The notes: generated from the letters alone by a model not told the origin. DNA of 32,245 bases from Flavobacteriia bacterium (GCA_030617765.1 JAUWUU010000008.1:1-32245), one strand, 5' to 3'; shown: positions 1 to 9,245, numbered from the stretch's first letter. Numbers and translations: made by a program.

Positions 1-535
1 TATCAATTTCATCACTAAAACCTTTGGGTAAAGTAATCCAATCTTTTTCAGTGTAAACTCTCAAAGTGTTTGATCTAAAATGATATAAATTAATGTTATC
101 ATTTTTTAAATCAATAAATAACTCATAACCACTACTGGGGCAATTATGTGCTTTACACCCACTTGCGTGAATAATCTGGTCCTCTATCGTAATTGGAGTT
201 TCGGTATTCCAGTTTGCAACTAAGGCATCATAATCAAATCTTCTGATACTTTTTAGCCTGCTAGCTAAAATTTCATTTTCAAATAATCCTACTTGCGTTG
301 GATACTTTCCTAATAAAACATTAAAATATAATGAATCCGGTTTAGATTTGCTGTTTATTTCCATTTGCTTAACTTTTTTAGATTGGTTATTTATTTTTGT
401 TTCGATTTCTGTTTCTTGCTCTGTTTTTATTTCTTGTTTTTCTTGTATTGGTGCGGTTTGTTTTTCATTTTTAAAATTGTTACAACTAAAAATTAAAATG
501 ATTAGAATAAAGGATAGATTTTTTAATATTTTCAT
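1..535 (-). CDS. Predicted lipoprotein with Ivy-like CKxHxC motif (partial)
   Basis: The gene reads leftward from ATG at 535 and runs off the window edge; 178 codons are visible. It begins with a short hydrophobic signal and a lipobox (LIFSC, Cys18), followed by a low-complexity Lys/Glu/Gln linker to about residue 65, so it is probably a membrane-anchored periplasmic or surface lipoprotein. The folded part contains CKAHNC at residues 127-132, just before a predicted beta strand. The periplasmic lysozyme inhibitor Ivy carries CKPHDC in a similar place, where the loop plugs the lysozyme active site. A lysozyme-inhibitor role is therefore an inference from one motif and its surroundings, not a firm assignment. 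The next gene upstream on the same strand ends only 11 bases from this start, so the two are probably co-transcribed. Confidence 0.7.
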   Translation of the reverse strand, partial: MKILKNLSFILIILIFSCNNFKNEKQTAPIQEKQEIKTEQETEIETKINNQSKKVKQMEINSKSKPDSLYFNVLLGKYPTQVGLFENEILASRLKSIRRFDYDALVANWNTETPITIEDQIIHASGCKAHNCPSSGYELFIDLKNDNINLYHFRSNTLRVYTEKDWITLPKGFSDEID

Positions 536-546
536 TTTATTAATGC

Positions 547-747
547 TTAATTATTTTTAAAATATTGATAAATTGATATTATTATTAATACCAATAATAT
601 CGGATATATAATAAGAAGATCAACTCTAATTACGGCTCCTCCACCTTCTGGTTGTGAATTTGACCATATACGAACATATATCTCCCAAATTATATATGCT
701 ATCACTAAAAATAATGTTGCTATCTGTACTTTGGTTAGTGAATTCAT
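547..747 (-). CDS. Small two-helix membrane protein, unknown function
   Basis: A 66-residue protein starting at ATG 747. A longer reading frame extends upstream to 837, but the 747 start is preferred because the upstream codons are Tyr/Ile-rich without signal character and a TAnnTTTG promoter motif lies at 765-772, inside that extension. It has two hydrophobic segments, about residues 8-26 and 44-62, joined by a polar loop containing a Gly triplet. I do not recognise the family. It probably shares a transcript with the downstream lipoprotein. Confidence 0.5.
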   Translation of the reverse strand: MNSLTKVQIATLFLVIAYIIWEIYVRIWSNSQPEGGGAVIRVDLLIIYPILLVLIIISIYQYFKNN

Positions 748-764
748 AACTCTAATAATTTTTG

Positions 765-772
765 CAAATATA
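765..772 (-). promoter_or_regulatory. Flavobacterial -7 element TATATTTG
   Basis: Perfect match to the TAnnTTTG -7 motif of Bacteroidota housekeeping promoters, 17 bases upstream of the ATG at 747. No clear TTG -33 element was found at the usual distance. Confidence 0.5.
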
Positions 773-842
773 TGGTAATAATAATAAATGTATTTATCGA
801 TAAAAACACTTAAATATTTACATCGAACTATTAACAATTTCT

Positions 843-850
843 TACATTTG
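843..850 (+). promoter_or_regulatory. Flavobacterial -7 element TACATTTG for pgk
   Basis: Perfect TAnnTTTG match ending 17 bases before the first ATG of pgk. It is divergent to the promoter at 765-772. Confidence 0.55.
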
Positions 851-867
851 TATTTCTAAAATTTAAG

Positions 868-2058
868 ATGATGAAAACTGTAAATGATATTAATTTTAAA
901 GATAAAAAAGCGCTGATTAGAGTAGATTTTAATGTGCCTTTAAATGATGAATTTCAGGTAACTGATACAACAAGAATTCAAGCTGCCAAGCCTACAATTC
1001 TAAAAGTATTAGAAGATGGTGGTAGCGCAGTATTAATGTCGCATTTGGGACGCCCAAAAGGTGTTGAAGAGAAGTTCTCATTAAAACATATTGTTAAAGA
1101 AGTTACTAATATACTTGGTGTACATGTAAAGTTTGTTGAAGATTGTATTGGAGAAGTTGCTGAAAGAGCTGCTGCTGAATTAAAAAATGGCGAAATTTTA
1201 TTATTAGAAAATTTACGCTTTCATCCTGAAGAAAAAGCAGGTGATAAGGATTTTGCTGAAAAACTTTCAAAGCTTGGTGATATTTATGTAAATGATGCTT
1301 TTGGTACTGCACACAGAGCGCACGCTTCTACTACAATAATTGCACAATTCTTTCCTGAAAATAAATGTTTCGGACTTTTATTAGCGAAAGAAGTAGAAAG
1401 TCTAAACGCTGTTTTAAATAATAGTACTAAACCGGTTACTGCAGTTATTGGGGGGGCAAAAGTATCCTCAAAAATTGATGTGATAAAAAACATCATGGAT
1501 AAAGTTGACAATATCATTATTGGTGGTGGAATGGCTTATACATTTATAAAAGTTAAAGGAGGAAAAATTGGCGATTCATTAGTTGAAGATGATAAGTTAG
1601 ATGTTGCACAAGAGATCTTAAATCTGGCAAAAGAAAAAAATACTAAAATTCACTTACCTATTGATGTTATTGCTGCCGATGCATTTAGTGAAGATGCGAA
1701 TATTCAAATTTTTCCTGCCAATGATATTCCTGATGGCTGGATGGGATTAGATGCAGGACCAAAAACAAATGTTGGATTTTCATTTATCATTGCAGCTTCT
1801 AAAACTATTTTATGGAATGGTCCTATAGGTGTTTTTGAAATGGCAAAATTCGCTAAAGGAACTATCGAAATGGGTAATGCCATTGCTGATGCAACTGCCG
1901 AAGAGGCATTTTCATTAGTTGGTGGAGGCGATTCTGTTGCAGCTGTTAAACAATTTGGACTTGCCGATAAAGTAAGTTATGTTTCAACCGGAGGCGGTGC
2001 CATGCTAGAAATGCTCGAAGGGAAAACCTTACCGGGAATTAAAGCATTATTGAATTAA
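868..2058 (+). CDS. pgk: Phosphoglycerate kinase
   Basis: Glycolytic and gluconeogenic cytosolic enzyme transferring phosphate between 1,3-bisphosphoglycerate and ADP. At 396 residues it has the usual bacterial length. Visible hallmarks are the N-terminal RVDFNVPL segment (about residues 18-25), the substrate-binding SHLGRPKG segment, the NDAFGTAHRAHAS segment, and the C-terminal nucleotide-binding GGGDSVAAV with TGGGAMLE. Two ATG codons are in tandem (868 and 871); the second fits the common family start MKTVNDINF better, giving 395 residues. It stands alone with its own promoter and terminator, and is convergent with the next gene. Confidence 0.98.
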   Translation: MMKTVNDINFKDKKALIRVDFNVPLNDEFQVTDTTRIQAAKPTILKVLEDGGSAVLMSHLGRPKGVEEKFSLKHIVKEVTNILGVHVKFVEDCIGEVAERAAAELKNGEILLLENLRFHPEEKAGDKDFAEKLSKLGDIYVNDAFGTAHRAHASTTIIAQFFPENKCFGLLLAKEVESLNAVLNNSTKPVTAVIGGAKVSSKIDVIKNIMDKVDNIIIGGGMAYTFIKVKGGKIGDSLVEDDKLDVAQEILNLAKEKNTKIHLPIDVIAADAFSEDANIQIFPANDIPDGWMGLDAGPKTNVGFSFIIAASKTILWNGPIGVFEMAKFAKGTIEMGNAIADATAEEAFSLVGGGDSVAAVKQFGLADKVSYVSTGGGAMLEMLEGKTLPGIKALLN

Positions 2059-2075
2059 TCTTTCAAAATGTGATA

Positions 2076-2112
2076 ATGCGTTAATGATTTATTGTTTAAA
2101 TAATTAACGCAT
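2076..2112 (+). terminator. Intrinsic terminator after pgk
   Basis: A perfect 10-bp inverted repeat (ATGCGTTAAT at 2076-2085, ATTAACGCAT at 2103-2112) with a 17-base loop, followed by a T-rich run at 2113-2124. It lies in the short convergent gap between pgk and the FAD protein and may work weakly in the other direction too. Confidence 0.75.
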
Positions 2113-2152
2113 ATTTTTATTTTCCTCTAAATTCGTTGTAATACAATAAATT

Positions 2153-3715
2153 TTAAAGAACATTTAAGCTTATAGCACATTGTTCGGCACATTTTTCTCC
2201 GTCAATTGCGGCAGAAATAATGCCACCTGCAAAACCGGCTCCTTCGCCACAAGGATACAATCCTTTTATTTGTATATGCTCCAGCGTATTTCTATCCCGA
2301 GGAATTCTTACAGGTGATGAAGTTCGGGATTCTGGTGCATGAACCACTGCTTCATTGGTAAGATAACCTTTCATGCTATTACCAAACATTTTAAAACCTT
2401 CTTGTAAAGTTTGATAAATAAATTTTGGTAAAACATCTCCCAATTCTACTGAAGTCGTCCCAGGAATATATGATGTTTTAGGGATATCTTTCGATAATTT
2501 TCCTCTGGTAAAATCTACCAATCGCTGTGCAGGTACTCTTTGAGTTTCACCTGCCAAACGCCAAGATGATTGTTCGATTTGTTTTTGAAATTCCATTCCG
2601 GCTAATGGTCCAAATTTTTGGAAAGGCGCAAAATCCTGTAAATTTAAAGCAACAACAATACCTGAATTCGATGTGGGTTGATCTCTTTTTGAAGGCGACC
2701 AACCATTGGTGACTACTTCACCCGGAGCTGTGGCACTAGGAGCAATCACGCCACCCGGACACATACAAAAAGAATATACTCCACGATTTTTAGCTTGTTT
2801 TACAATACTATATGAAGCAGGGGGTAAATACTCATTTCTAATTTCACAATGGTATTGAATACTATCAATTAATTTTTGTGAATGTTCTACCCTAACCCCT
2901 AAAGCAAATGGTTTTGCTTCAATAGCAATACCTTTTTTATACAATAATTCAAAAATATCCCTTGCAGAATGTCCTGTTGCTAAAATCAATTTTGATGCAT
3001 GAATAATATCTCCATTTTGAGTTTCTACCCCATTAATCGTATCGTTTTTTAATAAAATATCTTTAACTCTAGTATTGAATTTTACAATACCACCATGATC
3101 TAAAATAGTTTGACGAATATTTTGAATGATCTTTGGTAATTTATTGGTTCCGATATGTGGATGTGCATCAATTGCAATATTTTGTGTTGCACCGTGAGCA
3201 ATTAATAGTTTTAAAATACTTTTAACATTCCCTCTCTTTTTTGATCGTGTATATAATTTTCCATCAGAAAAAGTACCAGCACCCCCTTCACCAAAACAAT
3301 AATTTGAATCTTCATCTACCGTATGAAACCTGGTAATTGCCGCCAGATCCTTTCTACGGTCACGTACATTTTTACCTCTTTCTAAAACTATAGGTCTTAA
3401 ACCTTTTTCAATTAATTTTAAAGCTGCAAATAATCCCGCCGGTCCGGCACCAACGATGATGACTTCTTGTGCATTTGTAACATCTTTAAAATCGGGCAAT
3501 TCGATCTTTTTTTCTTTAAAATCCTCCTGAATAAATAATCTTATACTTAGGTTGATCTTTATATTTTCTTGACGTGCATCAACAGATCTTTTAAGAATCT
3601 CAACATGATTAATATCCTTAAAATCAAGTCTGACTTTTTTAGCAACAAACAACTTTAATTGTTCTTCGTTATGAGCAATTTCAGGTTTGACTTTAATTTG
3701 AAATTCTTTTTGCAT
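2153..3715 (-). CDS. FAD-dependent oxidoreductase (COG2509-type)
   Basis: A 520-residue flavoprotein. After an N-terminal region of about 85 residues typical of this family comes a dinucleotide-binding Rossmann motif (VGAGPAG, residues 88-94) ending in an acidic/basic LERG strand, then the family segment FGEGGAGTFSDGKLYT, a CPGG segment, and a C-terminal FAD-contacting segment PCGEGAGFAGGI. This matches the widely conserved group annotated as FAD-dependent dehydrogenase or NAD(P)/FAD-dependent oxidoreductase, whose physiological substrate is not established. Predicted cytosolic, with no signal peptide. It follows the porin-like gene on the same strand with a 47-base gap and could be co-transcribed with it. 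Confidence 0.9.
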   Translation of the reverse strand: MQKEFQIKVKPEIAHNEEQLKLFVAKKVRLDFKDINHVEILKRSVDARQENIKINLSIRLFIQEDFKEKKIELPDFKDVTNAQEVIIVGAGPAGLFAALKLIEKGLRPIVLERGKNVRDRRKDLAAITRFHTVDEDSNYCFGEGGAGTFSDGKLYTRSKKRGNVKSILKLLIAHGATQNIAIDAHPHIGTNKLPKIIQNIRQTILDHGGIVKFNTRVKDILLKNDTINGVETQNGDIIHASKLILATGHSARDIFELLYKKGIAIEAKPFALGVRVEHSQKLIDSIQYHCEIRNEYLPPASYSIVKQAKNRGVYSFCMCPGGVIAPSATAPGEVVTNGWSPSKRDQPTSNSGIVVALNLQDFAPFQKFGPLAGMEFQKQIEQSSWRLAGETQRVPAQRLVDFTRGKLSKDIPKTSYIPGTTSVELGDVLPKFIYQTLQEGFKMFGNSMKGYLTNEAVVHAPESRTSSPVRIPRDRNTLEHIQIKGLYPCGEGAGFAGGIISAAIDGEKCAEQCAISLNVL

Positions 3716-3762
3716 TTGTTTGTTGAAGTTAAAATGATGATCTTAATTAAATTTGAGCCTTA

Positions 3763-5748
3763 TTATATAAAGAAATTCCACACTAAACCAAACCTGACGA
3801 TAAAATCACGATAAGGATATGTGGGTGCCGAATAATAATTATAGCCAGTAAAATGCGAGTTCACATGTTCAAATAATAGATAAAACCTTGTTCGTTTGAT
3901 CTCAGCATTGATAAAAAAATCAAATAAAGGGAAACCTCCATATTCAGCATCATTCTGTAAATAAAATTCCGACAATAACGGATTATACGCATTCATATAA
4001 TACTTGCTAAAATAGGTAAATGTTATTCCGGTTTGTAAATGTAGCGCATCTCCTTTAAAAATACGATCCTGAAAATAAAAAGAATTTCGGGTAATAAAAT
4101 CAGGAACCCTATAAACATCATTTCCGCTAGAAACGTTTTGATAAATAAAAGCATTATCCAAAGCAAATTTTCCAAATCTAAACTCCTTACTAATTTTAAC
4201 TTTTAAATAATTAACGGTTTCATTTGATTGAAAAGGTTTTGCTTGACTTTGACCATCAGGAAGTTTAAAATAACTGTAATTATTGATTGAAGTCATTTGA
4301 GCTGATGCATTTAACCATTTTAATGAATTGATCGCCAAATAAAAACTGTTGGTTTGTTCATCACTAAAGTCATTTTGCCAATTATAGCTTTTATAATCAC
4401 TTTGAAAAAGTAAAAAATTAAAATTTGGTGATCTTGTATTTGTAAAAGCACCTGCTTCAATTGATGTTATACTGTCGATTCTATAAGATGCATTTGCCGA
4501 AATATTATTACCACTTAAATTACCTGATAAAATTGTAGATGCTTTAGCATGTAAGTTGAATTTCTTTAAGTCGGTTTGCCATTCAACACCTGCGGCTATC
4601 AGGTTTCCATCTAATTTTGAATCGATTACTTCTTCATCACTTACCAACATACTTTTATAACTGTACGAGTAATCAAAATCACTAACATTTACTTTAAAAT
4701 CACCTAAAATATAAGGCGAATTAAAGTTGACATATATTTCATTGTACATTTTTGAATACTTTGCATCATCCCTTATTGGAGAAACAAAAGCTTGCCCAAA
4801 AAAAGAATTTGCAGCATTCTCTTTAAATTCATAATGTTTTCGCTCATAATTAAAAATATGTCCAATTTTAAAATTGGATAATCTTCTGGTTTTAACAGAA
4901 TCTTTTTCCTGCCAAAGTTTGTAAGACTGATCAAAATAATATCGATTTCCTCGTAATAGATTTCCAGCATCGGTCAAATTTGTAACCAGTCTGGCACGGT
5001 CTTTAAAATTTTCAGCCCCACTTTCAAAGTTTACAATTGATTCTTGGGTTAAACCTCCATTTTCTTCATTATTAATGTCCTGAGCAGCTATATGAGCACG
5101 AATAAAATATCTTTCATCTTTTGTATTATAACTCATCGTCATCCTTAAATTACCATGATCACTTAAAATATGCCGGTAATTTCCTAAAGATCGCAAACCT
5201 TTAAAGGCAATAGAAGCGTTAAACTGTTTTGACATATTAAAAGTAAACATCCCTTCCAATACCTGACCTTGTTCCATACCAGTTCTGTATGTTAATACGG
5301 TTGTTGGTGTTGGAACCTGAAAATAATTAATATCTTCAACTTCAGAATAACTATGGTGTTTAGCTCGTGCACCAATAGTTGGATATATTGAAAGGTCATT
5401 AAATGTATAGGCTAAATTATTAAAAGTCTGACCTTGATTTTGAAAAGCAAATAATTCTAAATTATCTTTTTTTGTAAAATTAAATCTATAATATTTGGCT
5501 AAGTTCATTGTTGTATCAATATAAGTAGTATCAGTATTATACGAAATAATTTTATAATCGGTATAATGTGTTTTGCCACTTAATTTTACATCAATTTCTT
5601 TGGTAAATACTCTGGTTGAATCATCAGGATTTTCCAAAAACCTATTATCCAAATTAGAAGACCCGGATAAAGGTCTATTTGGATTAATTTGTGCTAATGC
5701 AGAAAAAGCAAATAATAATAAAAAAAATACTGTAAGTATTCTAAGCAT
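3763..5748 (-). CDS. Putative outer-membrane porin (Bacteroidota family)
   Basis: A 661-residue exported protein. The N-terminus is a signal peptide with a long hydrophobic core ending at ALAQ (about residue 19). The rest is rich in alternating aromatic/polar stretches typical of beta strands and ends in an aromatic-hydrophobic strand (LVWNFFI), as expected for an outer-membrane beta-barrel. Length and overall pattern agree with the family named putative porin in Bacteroidota genomes; the substrate is unknown. A TAnnTTTG promoter motif lies 19 bases upstream of the ATG. The family assignment is from recognition of the pattern rather than a single diagnostic motif. Confidence 0.8.
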   Translation of the reverse strand: MLRILTVFFLLLFAFSALAQINPNRPLSGSSNLDNRFLENPDDSTRVFTKEIDVKLSGKTHYTDYKIISYNTDTTYIDTTMNLAKYYRFNFTKKDNLELFAFQNQGQTFNNLAYTFNDLSIYPTIGARAKHHSYSEVEDINYFQVPTPTTVLTYRTGMEQGQVLEGMFTFNMSKQFNASIAFKGLRSLGNYRHILSDHGNLRMTMSYNTKDERYFIRAHIAAQDINNEENGGLTQESIVNFESGAENFKDRARLVTNLTDAGNLLRGNRYYFDQSYKLWQEKDSVKTRRLSNFKIGHIFNYERKHYEFKENAANSFFGQAFVSPIRDDAKYSKMYNEIYVNFNSPYILGDFKVNVSDFDYSYSYKSMLVSDEEVIDSKLDGNLIAAGVEWQTDLKKFNLHAKASTILSGNLSGNNISANASYRIDSITSIEAGAFTNTRSPNFNFLLFQSDYKSYNWQNDFSDEQTNSFYLAINSLKWLNASAQMTSINNYSYFKLPDGQSQAKPFQSNETVNYLKVKISKEFRFGKFALDNAFIYQNVSSGNDVYRVPDFITRNSFYFQDRIFKGDALHLQTGITFTYFSKYYMNAYNPLLSEFYLQNDAEYGGFPLFDFFINAEIKRTRFYLLFEHVNSHFTGYNYYSAPTYPYRDFIVRFGLVWNFFI

Positions 5749-5767
5749 AAATATTTTTAATTGACAA

Positions 5768-5775
5768 CAAAGGTA
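5768..5775 (-). promoter_or_regulatory. Flavobacterial -7 element TACCTTTG for the porin gene
   Basis: Perfect TAnnTTTG match 19 bases upstream of the porin ATG, in the divergent gap shared with rnhB. Confidence 0.55.
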
Positions 5776-5855
5776 AAATAATTGTGTAAATATATTTAAA
5801 GTATTTATAAGTGTTAATGTATTAAATTAGCATTTTTGATTTTGGTTATATAAAT

Positions 5856-6455
5856 ATGCTAAAACATAACTTTTCATCATATAAACTTGAAGCAGGAACA
5901 GACGAAGCCGGTCGAGGTTGTCTTGCCGGACCTGTTGTTGCTGCAGCAGTAATTTTACCTAGTAATTTTAGGCATGATCTATTAAACGATTCCAAACAAC
6001 TTACTGAAAAACAGCGACAATTTTTAAAACCAATTATTATTAAAGAAGCGCTTGCTTATGGAGTTGCTTTTGTTGATCAGGAAAAGATCGATGAAATAAA
6101 TATTTTAAACGCTTCAATTTTAGCCATGCACATGTCTATTGATGCATTAAAAATAAAACCTGAATTTATTATTGTTGACGGCAATAAATTTAAACAATAT
6201 CAAAATATTGAATACAAAACCATTATTAAAGGAGATGGTAAATATTTGAGTATTGCTGCAGCTTCTATTTTGGCAAAAACTTTTCGTGATGAATTTATGG
6301 AAAAGATTCATGATAAATTTCCGGAATACAATTGGAAGCAAAATAAAGGATATCCAACAAAACAACATCGGCAGGTAATAATTCAATCAGGCATAACAAA
6401 CTACCATCGAAAATCTTTTAAGTTGGTTCCTGATCAGTATAAATTGGAGTTTTGA
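5856..6455 (+). CDS. rnhB: Ribonuclease HII
   Basis: Cytosolic endonuclease cutting the RNA strand of RNA-DNA hybrids and removing single ribonucleotides from DNA. At 199 residues it is a normal size. The four acidic metal ligands are visible: Asp16-Glu17 in GTDEAGRG, Asp108 in IIVDGNK, and Asp127 in [17 protein letters not shown]. The C-terminal YPTKQHR segment is also typical. It is a single gene, divergent to the porin and convergent with the LolC/E-like permease gene, which ends 30 bases away. Confidence 0.97.
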   Translation: MLKHNFSSYKLEAGTDEAGRGCLAGPVVAAAVILPSNFRHDLLNDSKQLTEKQRQFLKPIIIKEALAYGVAFVDQEKIDEINILNASILAMHMSIDALKIKPEFIIVDGNKFKQYQNIEYKTIIKGDGKYLSIAAASILAKTFRDEFMEKIHDKFPEYNWKQNKGYPTKQHRQVIIQSGITNYHRKSFKLVPDQYKLEF

Positions 6456-6485
6456 AAAAAATTGCTATAAACTATATGCTTAGTC

Positions 6486-7685
6486 CTAATCCACCAACTT
6501 ATTACTAATCCTTGCACTTGCAATTTTTGCAGCCAAATAACCTAAAATAACTATTGTTAAAATTACAACCAAAACATTGGTTAAATGAAATTCAACAGGA
6601 TATGCCAAATTCTTAGTAATCATTATAAGTCCGTATTTTTTTTGTAACAGCACAAAAGGTATGGCAATTAATAAACCAATCACCAGGCCAAACAAGGTCA
6701 ACAAAAATCCTTGCAATACAAATATTTTTCTGATTTCTTTAATGTCAGCACCTAAATGAAAAAGTGTTTTTAAATTACTGCGCTTATCAATGATCATCAT
6801 TACTATTGCACCTATCACATTAAATAATGCAATAATTAGGATCAATGTAAATACTAAATAAGAGGCTAAATTTTCTGTATTGAGCATTTTATAAAAAACG
6901 GAATTTAACTGTTCTCGTGTTTGAACTTTGTAATTTGCCCCCAATTTATTTTGCAAGTCTGATTGTACATCTTTAGCCAAACCTTCGTCTATTAGTTTTA
7001 ACTCAACTGCTGTAATTTGATCTTGTTTATAATCTAACAGATCTTTTGTCAAACTCAAATTGGCAAAAACATATTTTTTATCAAGATCATCAGTAAGCCT
7101 ATATATACCAATAGGTTGTGTGCTCATACTTTTAAAAGCAGTTTTTGGATTTGTAATATAACCTTTTCCTGGTTTTGGGACAAAAACCTTAAGTGGATCT
7201 AAAAAATCATAAGCACCTACTGAAAGTATATTAGATATTCCGCTACCTACAACTACGGTGTGTTTTGCTTTATAATTAACCCAATCACCAAAGTATACTG
7301 CTGTATCTAATTTATTAACGAGCAGGTAATTTGAATCAACACCTTTAATCATAGCAATATGAGATTTATCTCTATAATTAAAAAATGCTCTTTCTTCAAT
7401 TACTTTTGAAAAATTAGCAATTTTCTCATTGACCAAAGCTTTTTCTATAGTATCATTAAATAAAAAAGATTTTCCTTTTACAACGCTTATTTTTAAATCG
7501 GGATCGGCAATTCTAATAAAACTCAAACTAAAACTCTTCAATCCTGAAAAAACTGATAAAACAACAAAAAGAGCTATTGTACTTACAATAACGCCTAAAG
7601 TTGCAATTAAAGTAATGATGTTTATTGCATTACTACTGCTTTTAGAAACCAAATACCTTTTAGCTATGTAAAGTGGAAAATTCAA
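6486..7685 (-). CDS. ABC transporter permease, LolC/LolE-like (FtsX fold)
   Basis: A 399-residue inner-membrane protein with one N-terminal transmembrane helix (about residues 22-48), a large periplasmic domain of the MacB type, and three C-terminal helices (about 275-390), the layout of the LolC/E lipoprotein-release permeases. The start codon is TTG: it lies one base after the rbfA stop codon, and the encoded beginning (NFPLYIAKRYL) is where homologues start, so the unusual start is well supported and suggests translational coupling to rbfA. No ATPase partner (LolD type) is next to it. The role in moving lipoproteins to the outer membrane is inferred from family membership. Confidence 0.88.
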   Translation of the reverse strand: MNFPLYIAKRYLVSKSSSNAINIITLIATLGVIVSTIALFVVLSVFSGLKSFSLSFIRIADPDLKISVVKGKSFLFNDTIEKALVNEKIANFSKVIEERAFFNYRDKSHIAMIKGVDSNYLLVNKLDTAVYFGDWVNYKAKHTVVVGSGISNILSVGAYDFLDPLKVFVPKPGKGYITNPKTAFKSMSTQPIGIYRLTDDLDKKYVFANLSLTKDLLDYKQDQITAVELKLIDEGLAKDVQSDLQNKLGANYKVQTREQLNSVFYKMLNTENLASYLVFTLILIIALFNVIGAIVMMIIDKRSNLKTLFHLGADIKEIRKIFVLQGFLLTLFGLVIGLLIAIPFVLLQKKYGLIMITKNLAYPVEFHLTNVLVVILTIVILGYLAAKIASARISNKLVD

Positions 7686-7686
7686 C

Positions 7687-8076
7687 TTATTTCTTTTTCT
7701 TTTCTGATAAGATCTCAGGGTTTAGAATTGGATTTTCTTTGTTTTTTAATGCTGCATCAATATTATCTATATAATCTAATGAATCATCAATATAAAAAGT
7801 CAGTTCGGGCATTTTCCGCATTTGATGTCTCATACGCTGAGCTAACTGGTGTTTAAGCTTTACTGAATCTAAAACAATTTCCTGAAAAATAGCTTCTTTT
7901 TTATCAGAAGGAAAAATACTCAAATAAACTTTAGCTTCATTTAGATCAGGTGTTACATTAACTTTAGTTACTGAAATAATAAGCCCTTTTAATCTTTCTT
8001 GAGTACTTATTCTAAGAACATCTGCAAGTTCTTCCTGTAAAACTCCGGCTATCTTTTTTTGTCTATTTGTTTCCAT
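7687..8076 (-). CDS. rbfA: Ribosome-binding factor A
   Basis: A 129-residue single KH-like-domain protein that binds the 30S subunit and helps 16S rRNA 5-prime processing. The family pattern is clear: N-terminal QKKIAGVLQEELADVL, the central ISVTKVNVTPDLNEAKVYLSI strand, and the MRKMPELTFYIDDSLDY segment. It ends in a lysine tail. It is the first gene of a two-gene unit with the LolC/E-like permease, an arrangement common in Flavobacteriia. Confidence 0.95.
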   Translation of the reverse strand: METNRQKKIAGVLQEELADVLRISTQERLKGLIISVTKVNVTPDLNEAKVYLSIFPSDKKEAIFQEIVLDSVKLKHQLAQRMRHQMRKMPELTFYIDDSLDYIDNIDAALKNKENPILNPEILSEKKKK

Positions 8077-8356
8077 AAATGCAAAAATAAGCTTAAAATA
8101 TTTTATAAATTATTTATTCTTAAAAAAAGAAATATTCAAAGTCCAAAAAATGAAAAAAGACAATATTGCTTTAAGTAATTCGAAAATTCAAAATTAAACC
8201 TTCCAGGCTATTCATTATCAAGTTTCACTAACAATATATTTAATCTTTTAATGAAAAAATTATCCGTGATTTTAGAAATAAACTTTGTGAAGATGTTTAG
8301 TTTGCAAAATGAATTGAATTAAGTACCTTGCAAATCGAATTTTTTGACTAAAAAAC
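8077..8356. other. Divergent intergenic region rbfA / ftsX
   Basis: A 280-base AT-rich gap without an RNA gene or convincing reading frame. A perfect minus-strand TATTTTTG motif lies at 8082-8089, only five bases from the rbfA ATG, which would give an almost leaderless rbfA transcript. On the plus strand TTG (8302-8304) and TACCTTG (8324-8330) are 19 bases apart and could serve ftsX, though the second is an imperfect -7 element. The remaining 200 bases show nothing I can name. Confidence 0.4.
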
Positions 8357-9235
8357 ATGAGTAAATCTTTTGAAAAATACCACAAACGCCGTTTGCGTTC
8401 TTCGTATATTTCAGTTGTCATCAGTATTGCTTTGGTATTATTTTTATTAGGATTACTAGGTTTATTAGTGCTCAACACTAAAAAAGTTGCCAATCATTTT
8501 AAAGAACAGGCTGCCATTACACTTTTTATAAAGAATGATGTAAAAAAAGAAGGAATTAAGAAATTACAAGCTTCGATTGATAAAGAACCTTTCACAAAAA
8601 GCACAAGGTTTATATCTAAAGACGAAGCCGCTGAAATTTATAAAAAAGAAAATGGTGAAGATTTTATGAATTTCTTAGGCTATAATCCGTTGCAAAATGC
8701 AATTGATATTAATGTAAATGCCGATTTTGTGACTCCTGAACAAATGAATAAAATTGAAAATATTTATATCAATAACCAGTTTGTTTCTGAAGTTTCTTAT
8801 GATAAACCTTTAATTGATCTTCTTACAAAAAATGTAAGGAGAATTAGTTTTTTTATATTGATTTTTAGTGCTTTATCTACACTAATTGTTGTCGTTTTGA
8901 TCAATAGTTCTTTGCGCTTATCAGTTTATTCAAAACGTTTTACTATTAAAACCATGCAAATGGTAGGTGCTACAAAAAGTTTTATAAGGAAGCCTTTTAT
9001 TTGGAGAAGTATTAAACTTGGAATGATCGGTGCATTTGTTGCTTTATTAGGTTTGAGTGGAGTAGTATATTATATCCATAAAAACTATCCTGAGTTTAAT
9101 TTTATCAATGACAAATTACAGATCTTAAGCTTGTTTGGTGGTATTTTCCTTATTGGTATTTTAATAACCTGGTTGAGTACTTTTTTTGCGACGCAAAAGT
9201 TTTTGAATTTACAAACCGACGAGTTGTTTTACTAA
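8357..9235 (+). CDS. ftsX: Cell division protein FtsX
   Basis: A 292-residue inner-membrane protein, the permease-like partner of FtsE, which couples ATP hydrolysis to activation of septal peptidoglycan hydrolases. It has an N-terminal helix (about residues 18-41), an extracellular domain to about residue 165, and three further helices (about 168-190, 218-238, 258-280). The intracellular segment KRFTIKTMQMVGATKSFIRKPF is the signature of FtsX. ftsE is not in the window. It heads a plus-strand run with the DUF3098 gene, uppP and truB. Confidence 0.93.
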   Translation: MSKSFEKYHKRRLRSSYISVVISIALVLFLLGLLGLLVLNTKKVANHFKEQAAITLFIKNDVKKEGIKKLQASIDKEPFTKSTRFISKDEAAEIYKKENGEDFMNFLGYNPLQNAIDINVNADFVTPEQMNKIENIYINNQFVSEVSYDKPLIDLLTKNVRRISFFILIFSALSTLIVVVLINSSLRLSVYSKRFTIKTMQMVGATKSFIRKPFIWRSIKLGMIGAFVALLGLSGVVYYIHKNYPEFNFINDKLQILSLFGGIFLIGILITWLSTFFATQKFLNLQTDELFY

Positions 9236-9245
9236 ATATATTTAT

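Noticed and set aside
748-837. Longer version of the small membrane protein starting at 837
   Set aside because: The added 30 residues look non-coding and would contain the promoter motif at 765-772.
8077-8356. tRNA or small RNA gene in the rbfA-ftsX gap
   Set aside because: No cloverleaf, T-arm sequence or GC-rich hairpin with a T run was found.
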